Of a stretch of 64,000 nt of DNA, positions 1-10,855 are shown in pieces; position 1 is the stretch's first letter; every line of letters starts with the position of its first letter. Origin of the DNA: Lecanosticta acicola (lineage: Eukaryota > Ascomycota > Dothideomycetes > Mycosphaerellales > Mycosphaerellaceae); contig CAVMBE010000011.1 of assembly GCA_963674455.1 (NCBI GenBank), positions 186,001 through 250,000 on the forward strand, written 5' to 3'. The notes beneath the pieces were generated by a model, which saw only the letters and a list, made by a program, of their open reading frames with translations, made no database searches and was not told where the DNA came from. Both the position numbers and the translations under genes were made by a program.

Positions 1-965
1 TTCAGGAATCCCAAGAAGAATGAGAGCGCTTTCGAGTCCCATCCTGAGCCGTCTGTGATCTCGGTGAAGACAGAACGGGCGCTTCGAATCTTGTCAGAAG
101 GCGTGGCCAGAGGGACGGCAATGCAGATGGCGATGGTTGCGAGAATGTTGATTGGTGCGAACCAGAGGATGATGTTGCTCAGGGCATTGGTCGTCAAAGA
201 GCAGATCGCGCCCCAGATGGCCAAGACAAGGATGGCAATAAGGACGATTTGCCATGGTGCTCTGTATACAAGTCAGTACGTACATATTCCATGCGATTGT
301 GTCAGATGACACTGCTTCAGATAACACTGCTTACGGTGAGTAGGTGTAGCCGTCGCTTAGTAGGCCAGAATTCATGCTCGCTAAAGCCAGGATCATCTGG
401 CCGACAGTATAGGCGAGCGATGCAACTCCGCAGGCCTGGCCAAGAAAGTTGCACCATCCGATGATCCACGCCCAGATGGCCACTCGCTTCGCGGGCACCA
501 CATGCTTCGTCACGAAGTACATCCCACCCGCCGTGGGGTATGCGGACACCAACTCCGCGACTGATGCCGTCAGTATTGATAGCATTGATCCGGTCATATT
601 TGCTTCTCACCTGAGCTCGCGATGATGTACGCCATCACTGAGCCTATGGCCCATGCCCACACTGCCGTCGCCGGACCGCCGACACTGATGGGTGTTCCAT
701 ATGTTGCTGGTTGAGATCCGAGAACGCCGAGGACCGAAATTGCGTACGAGACTGTCGACCATCTGTTGAATCGCCGACGGAGCTCCTACAACCTGTCAGG
801 GAGATGTCTTGCCAAAGAACTCGATTTGCCAACCTGATTGTACCCCAGGTGATGTAGTAGTTGTACGTCGTCGTCGATAGGCTCGCGAGCGCCTTGCGCA
901 CCGGTGGCCGGGTTCGCGTCATGCTCCAATCTTGAGTCCTGTAGGTTGGGTTGTACTGTATTCAT
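1..965 (-). CDS. APC-family amino acid/GABA/choline-type permease (5' part, cut by window edge)
   Basis: This is the N-terminal part of a fungal plasma-membrane permease of the amino acid-polyamine-choline superfamily, GABA/choline permease branch. Exons read from the right are 965-834, 785-611, 560-335 and 261-1, separated by introns of 48, 50 and 73 bp whose joins keep the frame. The soluble N-terminus ends in LGYNQELRRRFNRWS, the conserved lead-in to the first membrane helix. It is followed by VAELVSAYPTAGGMYF, which is characteristic of this branch, and by a helix ending in LALASMNSG. The last exon reads SLTTNALSNIILWFAPIN and TPSDKIRSARSVFTEI, again typical of the family. No break is seen. 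The substrate cannot be told from this fragment; GABA, choline, amino acids and polyamines are all used within the branch. The rest of the gene lies to the left. Confidence 0.85.
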
Positions 966-2662
966 GTCGTCAGTGGTTGTGCTGTCTCTTGTTTGCATTT
1001 CTGTATTCGATAGTTGAACACGGTGAGCTTGATAGCGTGAAGAGCACTCCAGAGGTGACATGCTGTCCATGAGGGACACGAGTGAATGTGAGTGATTACA
1101 GGGACAGTGATTCGCACCTGTTGCACCAAAGACTGGCAGCGAGCCCTTCTCCGACTTGGGCATGTTGTTGCAGCGTAGAACTCTTGCCCGGCTGAGAAAG
1201 ATGGAAGTGTGCTCCTGGACAGAGGAGAGATAGAGCAAAGCGGCGAAGATATGGCAGGCCTCCACCGCCACTCCACAGTTTGAGAGCCTCCACCCGGTTT
1301 AGAGCAGTGACACGGTTTTCGGCATGGGGGATATCATTGGGCCATTGGCGGCGGGCGCTCGCTGCCGTGGTATTGGGGGGAGATCAAATGGTAGTGGGGA
1401 GCACAACAGCCAACGAGGCGAGATGGACCTGTCGTGGGCGCCAAAGCTCTGCCAGAGTAGTTCAACAATAATCTCGACTTACGTGGTGTGTGCCCTAGGA
1501 GAGGCTGTCGCTCTCCCTCCATGCTGTCTCGCAGCAGCCAGGTCCCGCCGAGGGAGCTCTGTATGCGAGGGAAAGCAAAAGTCTCGGGTGATCTGACAAG
1601 GACCGGCCAAGTTGGAAGGCGGAGGAGCGGCTTAGAATGCAGGGAACGTATTCTGGTGAGGAGCCGGTAGATGTCCAATAGACTCCTGTATGCCGAAAGC
1701 TACCGTGCACATTACTGCAGCATGAGGTTGGCAGCGTGAACTTTGTCGTCGGTGACGAAGTTCTGGGGACGGATTCCGAAACGAAGCAACGCTTTCCCCA
1801 AACGAGAATGCTTCCAGAATATCCTGGTGGAGATCCTGGAGCTCGTCTGAACACATACCGGTGCAGTTACCCGTTCCACCTGGAGCCGACTGATGCTGTG
1901 TAAGAGGAAAAAATGGTCATCCAAAGCACTCACGCCTCCCACCATCTCTTGCGTGTGCAACACATCGGACCCACGACCAATCGGGAGCAGAAGATGCGCT
2001 CTTCATTCCGGCCTGATAAAGCGGTGTGCCCACGCATGCGAGCCAGCGGTGAGTGTCCATACATGAAGGAGGCTTGATCCGTTGTAACCGTTCCCGAGGC
2101 TGCAGATGCATCTGAGATCCGAGCTGCTGTGCGAGAACAGGGGTCTGGTAATATAGAGTTCTCGGGCGCCTTGGATGCGCTGGCAAGCCCGGATAGTAAA
2201 GACAAGCTGAAGTCGTTGGCAAGGCAAGGCTCGGATTGGCGAGTGTATTATTAATGTGCAGGCGCCAACGAAAATGATTCGGGCGTTCCAAGTTGTGTCG
2301 GATGAGGCTGGTGGCTGGTGCATTGCACAGACCACTGGCTGGTGTGGCGTCGCAACAGAAACTCCCGTAACCTTCAATGACTTAGATATACCTCCCGCGC
2401 GACTCATGTGTGAGCAATTCCCAACGTAAACCGTCACCGACTGTGATGAAGCCTTCCAGCACTATCCGGCATTGGGCCCACCGTCCAGCTCGCTCACAAA
2501 GCCATTCTCCTTCCATCTTCTCCCGCCAAGCAACGTCATGTTTGCTGCGAAAATCATGGGGCAGTCGTGGCAGGCATCGCTCACGTGAAGGTCTTAAGCG
2601 TCGCCCCAACGTCTTCTCTTGATCAACAGCATCACTGTCTCCGTCATCAAAAGCCCCGTGAC
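966..2662. other. Intergenic, no supported gene
   Basis: About 1.7 kb lies between the divergent starts of the permease and the phosphomutase. Several open frames of up to 161 codons occur, but they overlap each other on both strands, have no recognisable motif and look like chance. The stretch probably holds both promoters and leaders. Confidence 0.5.
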
Positions 2663-4532
2663 ATGTCACACATCCCCATGGGCCCGACGACGGAAGAGCT
2701 GGCCCAGCGATGGCTCTCGCAAGATCGAGACCCGGAGACCAGGGCGGAGATCGAGGGCCTGCTGAAATCCAAAAACACTCATGAACTGGACCAACGTCTG
2801 CGCAAACGCATTGCCTTTGGCACAGCCGGACTCCGGTCATCAATGAAGGCTGGTTTCGCTCACATGTACGTCATCGTCATCGACGTCGACCAGGAATGCG
2901 CGTCCTGACTATCTTGACAGGAACTCGTTGACCGTCCTGCAAGCTTCGCAGGGGCTTGCAGACTATATCAAAAGCCAGCCTCACGAGAAAGAAGGCCGGA
3001 GTGTCGTGATTGGATTCGACGCCCGTCATAACTCGGAAAAGTTCGCCCGACTGGCAGCGGCCACTTTCTTGGAGAATGGCTTCCGAGTCTTCTGGTTTGG
3101 ACAGCACGTCCACACCCCAATGGTGCCATTTGCGGTCAGCGCATACAGCGCCGATGCTGGCATCATGGTGACTGCGAGCCACAATCCAAAGGACGACAAC
3201 GGATACAAAGTCTACTGGGCCAATGGCTGCCAGATCATTCCTCCCCACGACAGCGGCATTGCAAGAGCCATCGACAGCGTTGACAGAATCTTGAGCTGGG
3301 AGACAGAACTTGTCAATAGCCACGAGAACGTGAAGGTGTGTTGACGCGTATGAGTACGAAATGGCGAATAATCTGCTAATTGCCAGCAGAGAATCTTCTC
3401 CGAGGCCGCGAAATCTTACCTGGACCATATTCGAGAGCTGGTCTGGCCCTTGCCCTCTGTCACTGATGCTATGCCCTTTACCTATACAGCCATGCATGGC
3501 GTTGGCACCAAATTCATGACACAGATCGCCTACATGCTCTGGTTCCGAGGCCAATTCATGAGGGAAGTCAAGGAACAGGCATCACCAGATCCCGAATTTC
3601 CAACCGTGTCCTTCCCCAATCCAGAGGAGAAAGGAGCGCTCGATCTCGCAATCCAGGAAGCAAACAGAAATAACTCAAACATCATCCTGGCCAATGATCC
3701 GGATGCAGACAGGTTCTCGGCGGCAGAGAGGATTGCCAAGGGACAATACCATCAGTTCACTGGCAATCAAATTGGCATCTTGCTCGCCTCTCACGTTCTC
3801 GATACTTCTTCGGGTGACAGGAGCAAGCTCGCCATGCTGGCATCGACCGTATCATCACGTATGCTCTCAAGCATGGCGGAGAAGGAAGGCTTCCACTTTC
3901 AAGACACCTTGACTGGCTTCAAATGGCTCGGCAACGTCGCTCAAGATTTGCAAAGGCAAGGCTATGACCCAGCTTTTGCGTTTGAGGAAGCCATCGGTTT
4001 CATGTTCCCGACAGTCGTCTGGGACAAAGACGGCATCGCCGCAGCTGCCGTCTTCCTCACTGCCTGGAGGAGGTGGAAGAAGCAGGGCATGACACCTTAC
4101 CAGAAGCTTCAACAGCTGTACAAGACGTACGGCTACTTCGAAGATGCCAATACCTACCTCATCTCGCCTTCCCCGGATACCACAAATCTCGTCTTCGAGG
4201 ACATTCGCACATCAAACCACGGTCATCGTCCCGAGACAATCGGAAAACGAAAGATTCTTCGATGGCGAGATCTTACCCTCGGATACGATAGCGAAACGAA
4301 AGATCACAAACCCGTTCTTCCGGTGGATCCCAATGCGCAGATGCTTACCTGTGAGTTGGAGAGTGTGGTGTTCACGGCCCGAGGGTCGGGCACCGAGCCG
4401 AAGATCAAGCTGTACATTGAGGCCAAGGCGGAGTCTTCTGCCGCGGCCAAGGGGGAAGCAAATGAGGTTCTGCGAGATCTTCTGATAGAGTGGTTCAAGC
4501 CCGAGTATGGCTTGAAGCTGGCGGGTACTTGA
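2663..4532 (+). CDS. Phosphoribomutase / phosphoglucomutase (PGM3/PGM2-like)
   Basis: Alpha-D-phosphohexomutase of the eukaryotic phosphopentomutase/PGM2 subgroup, expected in the cytosol to interconvert ribose-1-P and ribose-5-P and, less efficiently, glucose-1-P and glucose-6-P. Exons are 2663-2865, 2921-3335 and 3390-4532 (586 aa). The joins give AGFAHMNSLTVLQASQGLA and NVKRIFSEAA, both in frame. The active-site phosphoserine loop is TASHNPKDDNGYKVYW, the metal-binding loop is NDPDADRF, the sugar-binding loop is FEEAIGFMF, and the C-terminal phosphate-binding loop is ARGSGTEPKIK. All four loops are present and intact. The start at MSHIPMGPTTEEL is chosen because the preceding open codons lack family resemblance. 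It converges on FEN1, with about 590 bp between stops. The choice between PRM15-like and PGM-like specificity is inferred from subgroup resemblance only. Confidence 0.93.
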
Positions 4533-5118
4533 AAAATGTGAGCTTTTGCTGTCTCAATTTGTGAGCCAATTGTTTTCCCGCCCTTCTCATTCCTCCATGC
4601 GCATCTTGGGTGTGATGCGCCACCGGCTCTCGGTTGGCTGACCCTGGGTGCATGTTTAGCTCTCATACCTGGGACGCCATGGCTCACCAACTTGCCTTCA
4701 TGTTGTCGGTCATGGTGTCTGACGTCGGATTCGCTGTGTCCATTCTTGTCTGTTGCAACTGCAACTGCAGCTGGATGAAGTTGCCGTTGGGAAGGAGGAA
4801 AGCGCGACCCAGAACTTCGGCAAGCACGTGAAGTGGCGCTAACGACTTGCAAGAGATTACTGACGGATTCGATGATTCATGAGCATATGATACAGACTTA
4901 CATGCTATTTTCTTTCTTTCAAGTCGCATCGGTCAATGTCTCGTCGAAAATTGCTAGAGCTGCAGTTGCTCTCCGAATTCGCCGCTAAGGCGCCTTTCGT
5001 CCTGAGCCCACGAGCACCAGACCAGCCATGAGCATGCATTACCATCCGCGAAATCGCGCCGATGGATTCACCAACGCCAAAAACACCATCGCTTCCCTAT
5101 GTCAGATCGCAGCTTCCT
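4533..5118. other. Convergent 3' intergenic region
   Basis: The stretch between the phosphomutase and FEN1 stop codons should hold both 3' UTRs. Short open frames on both strands show no homology signal that I can recognise. Confidence 0.5.
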
Positions 5119-6350
5119 TCACGAGTTCATCTTCGGCTTGGACTTGGCCGCCTTCTTTGCTTTCGCATCATCTTTCTTCTGCTTCTTCGCCGCCTCAAGC
5201 TTCTCCTCGTTCTTGCGCTTCAGACTGGCTTTCTCTTCTTCCGTCTTCTCCTTCGGCTTGAAGAAGCCCTCTAATCTCGACTGTTGGCTGGATTTGAGGT
5301 TCTTCTGGAGTCTCGCGGCTCCGCTTCGCACGCGATCCTCGGAGAATCCCTTCTCTTCGACGAGGAATTTGATGAGCCCGTCAACGTCGGGGCTCTCCCA
5401 CTTGAAGTCGCATTCTGGGTCGTCGGCCTTGCGAACGTCGGGTTCGAGGAACAGGAGTCGAGCATCTTGGTAGGGCCAATCCTCCGGTAGAGTGTACTTT
5501 CCCGTCTTCTCGATGGAGGCGACGACCTCTTCCAACGACTTGTGCTCTTTGATCAATTGCAGAGCGACCTTGGGGCCGATGCCCTTGACGGGATCGAGGT
5601 AATCGCAGCCGAGGAGGATGCAGAGGTCGATGAACTGCTTGCGATCCATCTCCAAGCCCTGCAGCACGCGCTCAAGAGAGATCTCTTGAATTGGCTCCTT
5701 GCGCTGCTCAGAGAAAGTGAGGTGCCGCAGGAGCACTGGCGCGTCGAACGTCAGAGTGTCCATATCCTCCGAAGCTGCTGCATAGACCTTGCCTGAGCGA
5801 GCCAGAACGGCGCACTGGGCTTCAGCCTCCGTTGGTGCAATGATGTATGGAACACCCATGAGCTTCAGTAGTCTCTGTGCCTCTGCGTTGTGCTCCCGCG
5901 TAACTCTCACTGTCCGCCTGCTGAACTTCTCCACCTCCTCTGCCGTTCCCGTCTCCTTGGCTTCCTCGTGTGACTCCTGGGCTTCCGACTTGCGCTGGAA
6001 TCGCTTCGCGAGCTCCCCAGACTTGAGCTTGGGGGGTGCACCATCGAAGACGTAGAGTGGCTTGATTCCGTTGTCGACAATGCGCAGGGTGCGGTAGAAC
6101 ATGCCCATCAGGTGGGATGTCGTCTCGCCGGTGTCGGACATGAGCTGCTCGCCATTGCTACGCACAGCGACCAGGAACGAGTACAGGGACATGGACGCAT
6201 CGATGGCGACTTTGCGGCCGAATTGGTTCTTGATCTCCCCTTCCTTGATGGCGTCCGGGCAGTTGTCCTTGATGACTTGGGCAAGGTCTAGATCGATTAG
6301 CCTGTATGCTTTCGACATTAACGAATTGCATACTCACGTTTGATACCCAT
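5119..6350 (-). CDS. FEN1: Flap endonuclease 1 (FEN1/Rad27)
   Basis: Structure-specific 5' flap nuclease that removes RNA-primed flaps during Okazaki fragment maturation and acts in long-patch base excision repair. Two exons: 6350-6338 (13 nt, MGIK plus one base) and 6287-5119, joined across a 50-bp intron (393 aa). The join gives MGIKHLAQVIKD, restoring the invariant MGIK N-terminus; the open frame read through the intron would start falsely at MSKAYRL. Metal ligands D34 (AIDASMSLY) and D86 (YVFDGAPP) fall at their canonical numbers. PTEAEAQCA and ASEDMDTLTF give the I-domain acidic cluster, and LGCDYLDPVKGIGPK the H3TH element. A PCNA-binding PIP box, QSRLEGFF, lies at about 340-347, followed by a Lys-rich tail. 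It shares a 254-bp promoter with the AlkB-type gene. Confidence 0.97.
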
Positions 6351-6604
6351 CTTTGCGATTGTCTGTTGGTGGTACTGCTGCGACCTTCGTTGCAAAAGCG
6401 TCGACCCAGCTTAGCAGGTGCTTTACGCGACAGGGACGCGTTCGTGACACCAGGCGTCATTGCGGGTGCCAGTGCGCTGCTTAGTCACGAAACTTTAGGC
6501 CTCCTAGGCGTCACATCTCGCCTTTCAGCTTCAAGAGACAAACGAGAGACTCGCCAGCATGATACTGAAACATGCATCACTGGAATGGCGGGGACGCGTA
6601 GAAG
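6351..6604. promoter_or_regulatory. Shared divergent promoter of FEN1 and AlkB-type gene, with two ACGCGT boxes
   Basis: Only 254 bp separate the two ATGs. ACGCGT, the MluI cell-cycle box bound by MBF in yeasts, occurs at 6436-6441 and 6594-6599. Yeast replication genes including RAD27 are MBF targets. Coordinated G1/S expression is inferred from this, not shown. Confidence 0.5.
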
Positions 6605-7963
6605 ATGGAACAGGCACGTCAACACAAGCTGAAGAAGCTGTGGCCTTCGGAAGAAGCGAAACAGCTAGTTCAGACAGCCGACACGGAAGAGGAGACTGAG
6701 GATACCGAGTTCAAGTTGGCAGCCCTTGCCTCCCTCCATCCCAATAGAAGCCAGGAAGAGCATCTTGAATACTTGCTAGCATACGGAGGGAGTATAGTGA
6801 AAGCATCTGCAGCCCTGGGCGCTGGTTTCGAGGAAGTCGTGCAGAGGAAACGTCCAGCCTCAACGATTGGTTATCAATCCTCCATCGATACCTTTGCAAC
6901 TTGTCGAGATGGCGGGCGTCCAGAGAAGAGAGCCAAGTTGTTGACGAAGAAAGGGCAGACGCTGCATCTCTACTCGCCAAAAGATGTGGAACAGAACACG
7001 CCGTGCTCTATTGTTCACAACTTCCTCCCCGCCGACGAAGCGGATGCCCTGTTAAAAGAACTATTGAAAGAATCAAAGACGTATGAACGAGGCACATTCC
7101 AACTCTTCGAAAAGACTGTTCAAAGCCCACATACATGGAAATTCTACGTGGACACAGCCGAGGCGGTAAAAGAGCAACAGACGGAGTATGTTTACGACGG
7201 TCTCTACGAGGCAGCAGTGTCTCAGACGACACCTGAGCTACTCAAAGTGCAGAAGCGTGTTAGAGACGCTGTGAATACTGAGGTGCAGCGACGAATCCGA
7301 GACTTCCATCCCAATGGCCAAAAGCTGAGATTCCAATCCCCCGAAGATTCGTGGGAGCCGAACGCAAGCTTTGTGAACTGTTACGATGGCGGCAAGGAGA
7401 ACGTCGGCTATCACTCTGACCAACTGACATATCTTGGCCCACGCGCCATCATTGGGAGCCTCTCTCTTGGTGTTGCTCGCGAGTTCCGCGTCAGGCGCAT
7501 CGTACCTCAGGTCGAAGCTACATCTGCGGACGAGCAAGGACAGATTGCCATCCATTTGCCCCACAACAGCTTACTGGTCATGCACGCTGAGATGCAAGAA
7601 GAGTGGAAGCACTCTATCGCGCCTGCCCAGACCATCGATCCTCACCCCGTGGCCGGGAACAAGCGCCTGAACGTGACTTACCGCTGCTACAAGGACTACT
7701 TGCATCCGAAGTACACGCCTCGTTGCAAATGCGATGTGTCGTGCGTTCTACGCTGCGTGCAGAAACGCAAAGCTACTCGTGGACGTTATATGTGGATGTG
7801 CTACGCAAACTATACGCCGGGTCGGAAGGGATGCTCGCACTTTGAATGGGCTGAGTTTGATGAGGACGGAAGACCTCCTTGGGTGGCAGGCTACAGAGGG
7901 AATGCAAACGTGCCTGTGGCGGAACACGAACATGATGTGATACGCGAAACAGAAGGCGAATGA
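6605..7963 (+). CDS. AlkB-like 2OG-Fe(II) dioxygenase with N-terminal CUE-like and C-terminal GRF zinc finger
   Basis: Probable ALKBH2/3-type direct DNA repair enzyme, removing alkyl lesions such as 1-methyladenine and 3-methylcytosine by oxidation in the nucleus. It is a single 452-aa exon. About residues 36-75 (LASLHPNRSQEEHLEYLLAY) resemble a CUE/UBA-type ubiquitin-binding helix bundle. The jelly-roll core follows, with the iron motif H270-x-D272 in GYHSDQ, a distal His at about 336 in EEWKHSIAP and the 2OG-binding arginines in NKRLNVTYR. Residues of about 375-425 form a GRF-type zinc finger with a CKCDVSC start, a YMWMC core and a CSHFEWAEF end. This three-part layout is known in filamentous-fungal AlkB homologues. 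Being paired head-to-head with FEN1 fits a DNA-repair role. The ubiquitin-binding part is inferred from pattern only. Confidence 0.88.
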   Translation: MEQARQHKLKKLWPSEEAKQLVQTADTEEETEDTEFKLAALASLHPNRSQEEHLEYLLAYGGSIVKASAALGAGFEEVVQRKRPASTIGYQSSIDTFATCRDGGRPEKRAKLLTKKGQTLHLYSPKDVEQNTPCSIVHNFLPADEADALLKELLKESKTYERGTFQLFEKTVQSPHTWKFYVDTAEAVKEQQTEYVYDGLYEAAVSQTTPELLKVQKRVRDAVNTEVQRRIRDFHPNGQKLRFQSPEDSWEPNASFVNCYDGGKENVGYHSDQLTYLGPRAIIGSLSLGVAREFRVRRIVPQVEATSADEQGQIAIHLPHNSLLVMHAEMQEEWKHSIAPAQTIDPHPVAGNKRLNVTYRCYKDYLHPKYTPRCKCDVSCVLRCVQKRKATRGRYMWMCYANYTPGRKGCSHFEWAEFDEDGRPPWVAGYRGNANVPVAEHEHDVIRETEGE

Positions 7964-8155
7964 ACAGTCTGTTCTTGGGGATCAAAGAGGTAGGCGTTTC
8001 AACGGCTCGTGCACGTGTGAAATTGCGCTAGCAGCGCGCTAGCATGAGCTCACGTTCACAATCTTGGATAAGCGAGTCCGTGATCCAAACTTCACTATTA
8101 ATGATACCCATCATCCACCAAATCAACCGGACGATCAGCAAAATAGTACGACACA

Positions 8156-8467
8156 ATGTGGCTCCGTTCGAGGAAACGCGACAAAGATGCCATGTTCTGG
8201 TTCGAGCAGTCGCAAAGCCACCTCGTCCAATTGCCGGCCGAATTGCGCAACAAGATCTACTACCACTTCGCCTTGGTCGAGAGCGACGACACATAGACAA
8301 GACTCGATCTGCGCAGTCTACACAAGCCGGCTCTGGCATCCACTTGCCGCACCATTGAGTTTGAGGCTCTCCCCATCTTCTCTAGCAACAATCGCGTTAG
8401 CTTTGAACTTGGACTCGACAAGAAGTGGCGCATGCTTCCCATATCCACCGACCCGACACGACGCTAG
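8156..8467 (+). pseudogene. Broken LPAELR-type (2EXR/F-box-like) gene fragment
   Basis: The frame from ATG 8156 reads LPAELRNKIYYHFALVESDD, the start of the fungal LPxELRNxIY domain found in many small F-box-like proteins. It then meets TAG at 8294-8296 and continues in the same frame with LASTCRTIEFEALPIFSSNN, the expected next part of that domain, to a second stop at 8465-8467. No intron can remove the TAG, since no suitable GT lies before it. A degenerate copy is the simplest reading; a sequencing error is possible. The domain family is large and its function is mostly unknown. Confidence 0.55.
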
Positions 8468-9686
8468 ATGAGCAGCATCCGGTATTGCCGATGAGCCCGG
8501 GCCGGACCTATGCGCGATGTACATTTTCCTGCCCAAAGCACCCGGAGACAAAGTGGCATTCTTTCGCAGCCGCCCTGACTCCCGACATCCCCAACGCCCT
8601 TTCTTCTCGGCAGCAACTCGCCTCTTCTCGCTTTCAGCGTGGAGGATACGCCTTGGCCGCACGCGTTGGGCCCTCGCCCTGAACAGAGAGAGACCTTGCA
8701 ACGCGGGTCCACCTCTGCGGCCGGCAGGCAGGAGATAGACATCTGGGATATTGAATCGATCGCTCTGATGCTCCATGCCTATCTGCTGATTCGAACTGCA
8801 GTTACGGTGCAGAAACCGAGGCGCTGGCTCGGGTAGAGATCGTGCGGCAGGTTGGCTCTGGCGTCTTTTTGAGTGGGATCCGGTGAAGACGCGCTACGCT
8901 GCGCATCTAGAGCGATCGGAGGAGTATGAGAGGAGCGCCTCGGGTTGGACTGGACGAGAGGTCTGGCGTGGTATTTCCGAAAGCTGAAAATAATGAAGAC
9001 TGGCATTGCAGTCCAGGAGAGACGGAGCAAGCTGTCGGATTTGCATGACTAGAGACAGACACCTGATCTGCAAGTGTGACGAGAAGGCGGCGACGGCGAG
9101 GGCAAGCAAGACTAGAACCGCCTAGTTAGCTAACGCGAGAGCAACTGACAATCAACATGATAGCGTGGTCACCGCGCCTGGGACCCGCTCGCCTGTGCCC
9201 TCATAAGCCCCATATCACCATATAACTAGATCCCGGATCGTGTAAAACTCTTTCAAATCTTCATCTGCACTACACAAATATTTAGACACGACGATGCGAT
9301 GCCACGAAGACATACATATACACACACACACACACAACCCACTCCTCAGGACGCATCCAAGCTTTATATCGATTTGTCAGGGGCTCGGAAAAACTCCCCG
9401 TTTCGCTATGCTGCTGCAGCGGCAACGTCTTTCTTGCTCTAAGAACCCGACTTCCGCTCCATCCCCGCTCCGCTCCGCTGTGTTGATGATTGTTGTCTCA
9501 AAAAAAAAAAATTGGTTAGAAAAAATCCCTCCGACACAAGAACAGTCCTCATTCTTCAAAAAAACGCCTCGCTCCCATGCCTCTTCCGTTTCCCCCCCAA
9601 AAAGCCAATTGGTCGACGCTATTCCTCTTTGCGCCGATTGAGTGCATCATCTTTTCTGTTTCCCCCGTATGTCGCCCGTGTGCTTT
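8468..9686. other. Gene-poor stretch with (AC)n tract
   Basis: No supported gene. An AC dinucleotide tract lies at about 9320-9337, and A- and C-runs follow near 9500-9600, probably within the 3' UTR of the mitochondrial carrier. Short open frames after the broken LPAELR gene may be further decayed pieces of it. Confidence 0.4.
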
Positions 9687-10855
9687 TCATTCCGGCTCAT
9701 CCGTTGGTTTCGGCTCCGGTTTTAAGCTGACGAGAAGATCTCGTGTCATTTCGAAGCTGAGCCAACTGCTGGCCATGCTGGGTGCGACTTTCAGCAGGTT
9801 CGGCACGATGCCCTTGTATAGGCCTGCGATTCCTTCTTGCGTGATGATGACTCGGACGGCGTCGAAGATCGATTTGTACTGGTAGCCCATGCCGGACATT
9901 GTGTTTACCTGGAAGCGTCTTCGCAGAACGTCACTTGAAACATACTGTTAGCAGTTGGGCTCGCGAATTGGAGGGAACGAACACTCACAATGGATATGTA
10001 ATGCTCTGAGCCACAGCTCCTGAGATGGCACCTGCGCACAGCTTGCCGATAGACGACGGGTTCTGCTGTCCCTGCGGTGTGAAGGCCTGCCGTACGCTCT
10101 CGTACACCATGAAGTTCAAGCCCACGTATGGTGCCACTCCAGCAATCGTGGGTAATATGCCACGATATAGAGCCCAGAAGCCTCCTTCTGTCTTGTACAT
10201 GTGTACCAGCGTCTGGCCCATTCCCGGTAGCTTTTTGGAGACTTCTGCCTGCGACAGGCTGCTGAAGGATGCGCTCTGAATGGATAGTCGTGTTCGAACG
10301 ATATCGAGAGGATATGTGAATGTGACCGAGGTAATACCAGCTACCGCGCCGCAGCATAATCTCCTCGCAGGCGTGAGAGGCTCGCCGGGACTGGGTTCGA
10401 AGAACTGTGGTCGTGGTCAGCACAAGCTATCTTTCCATGCACATCTCGTGGCTTACTGGCTTATAAAGATTGTAGCTCCCAAACTGCACCGCGCTGTAAG
10501 GCACTATCCGAATGCAGTTGACGCCATTCCCCGCCATCATGCCCTTGAAGCCCTCTTCTCTCCAGATCTTGGCCAGCGCCTTGGGTACGCTCATCTTGTA
10601 CTCCGTCCGTCCGCTGGACTGAACCTGCAGCAGAATCTTCAATCTCTCCAGCGGCGAGACGACCGTTCTCGAGACGGCGCCAGCGACGCCTCCAGCCAGG
10701 AACGAAGCGACAACAGCTTGAGACACCCATGAGCTGAAAGCCACGACGGGCGCAGAGACTGGCGGAGGCGGATCCATATCGGGGGCTTTCGCAGGCGCTG
10801 CGGGATCGGGGGAGGAATTGGGTGAGGTCGATGTCAGGTGCTCACGAACGCTCAT
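9687..10855 (-). CDS. Mitochondrial carrier (SLC25), YPR011c-like
   Basis: Inner mitochondrial membrane solute carrier. Exons are 10855-10457, 10404-9989 and 9933-9687 (353 aa). Joins give NLYKPFFEPSPGEPL and ITYPFDVLRRRFQVNT, the latter restoring the third signature. All three carrier repeats are present: SPLERLKILLQVQSSG after SRTVV, TYPLDIVRTRLSIQ, and TYPFDVLRRRFQVNT. The N-terminal 45 residues are Pro/Ser/Ala-rich and precede the first helix. The segment GNGVNCIRIVPYSAVQFGSY matches the yeast YPR011c group, described as an adenosine phosphosulfate/PAPS carrier, and the related SLC25A16/A42 CoA-type group. The family is certain; the substrate is inferred only. Confidence 0.93.

Noticed and set aside
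6288..6318. FEN1 starting at MSKAYRLIDLD
   Set aside because: This is intron read-through; the upstream 13-nt exon supplies the invariant MGIK start.
10280..10300. Possible tRNA B-box (GTTCGAACGA)
   Set aside because: Falls inside the carrier coding exon and has no A-box or cloverleaf around it.
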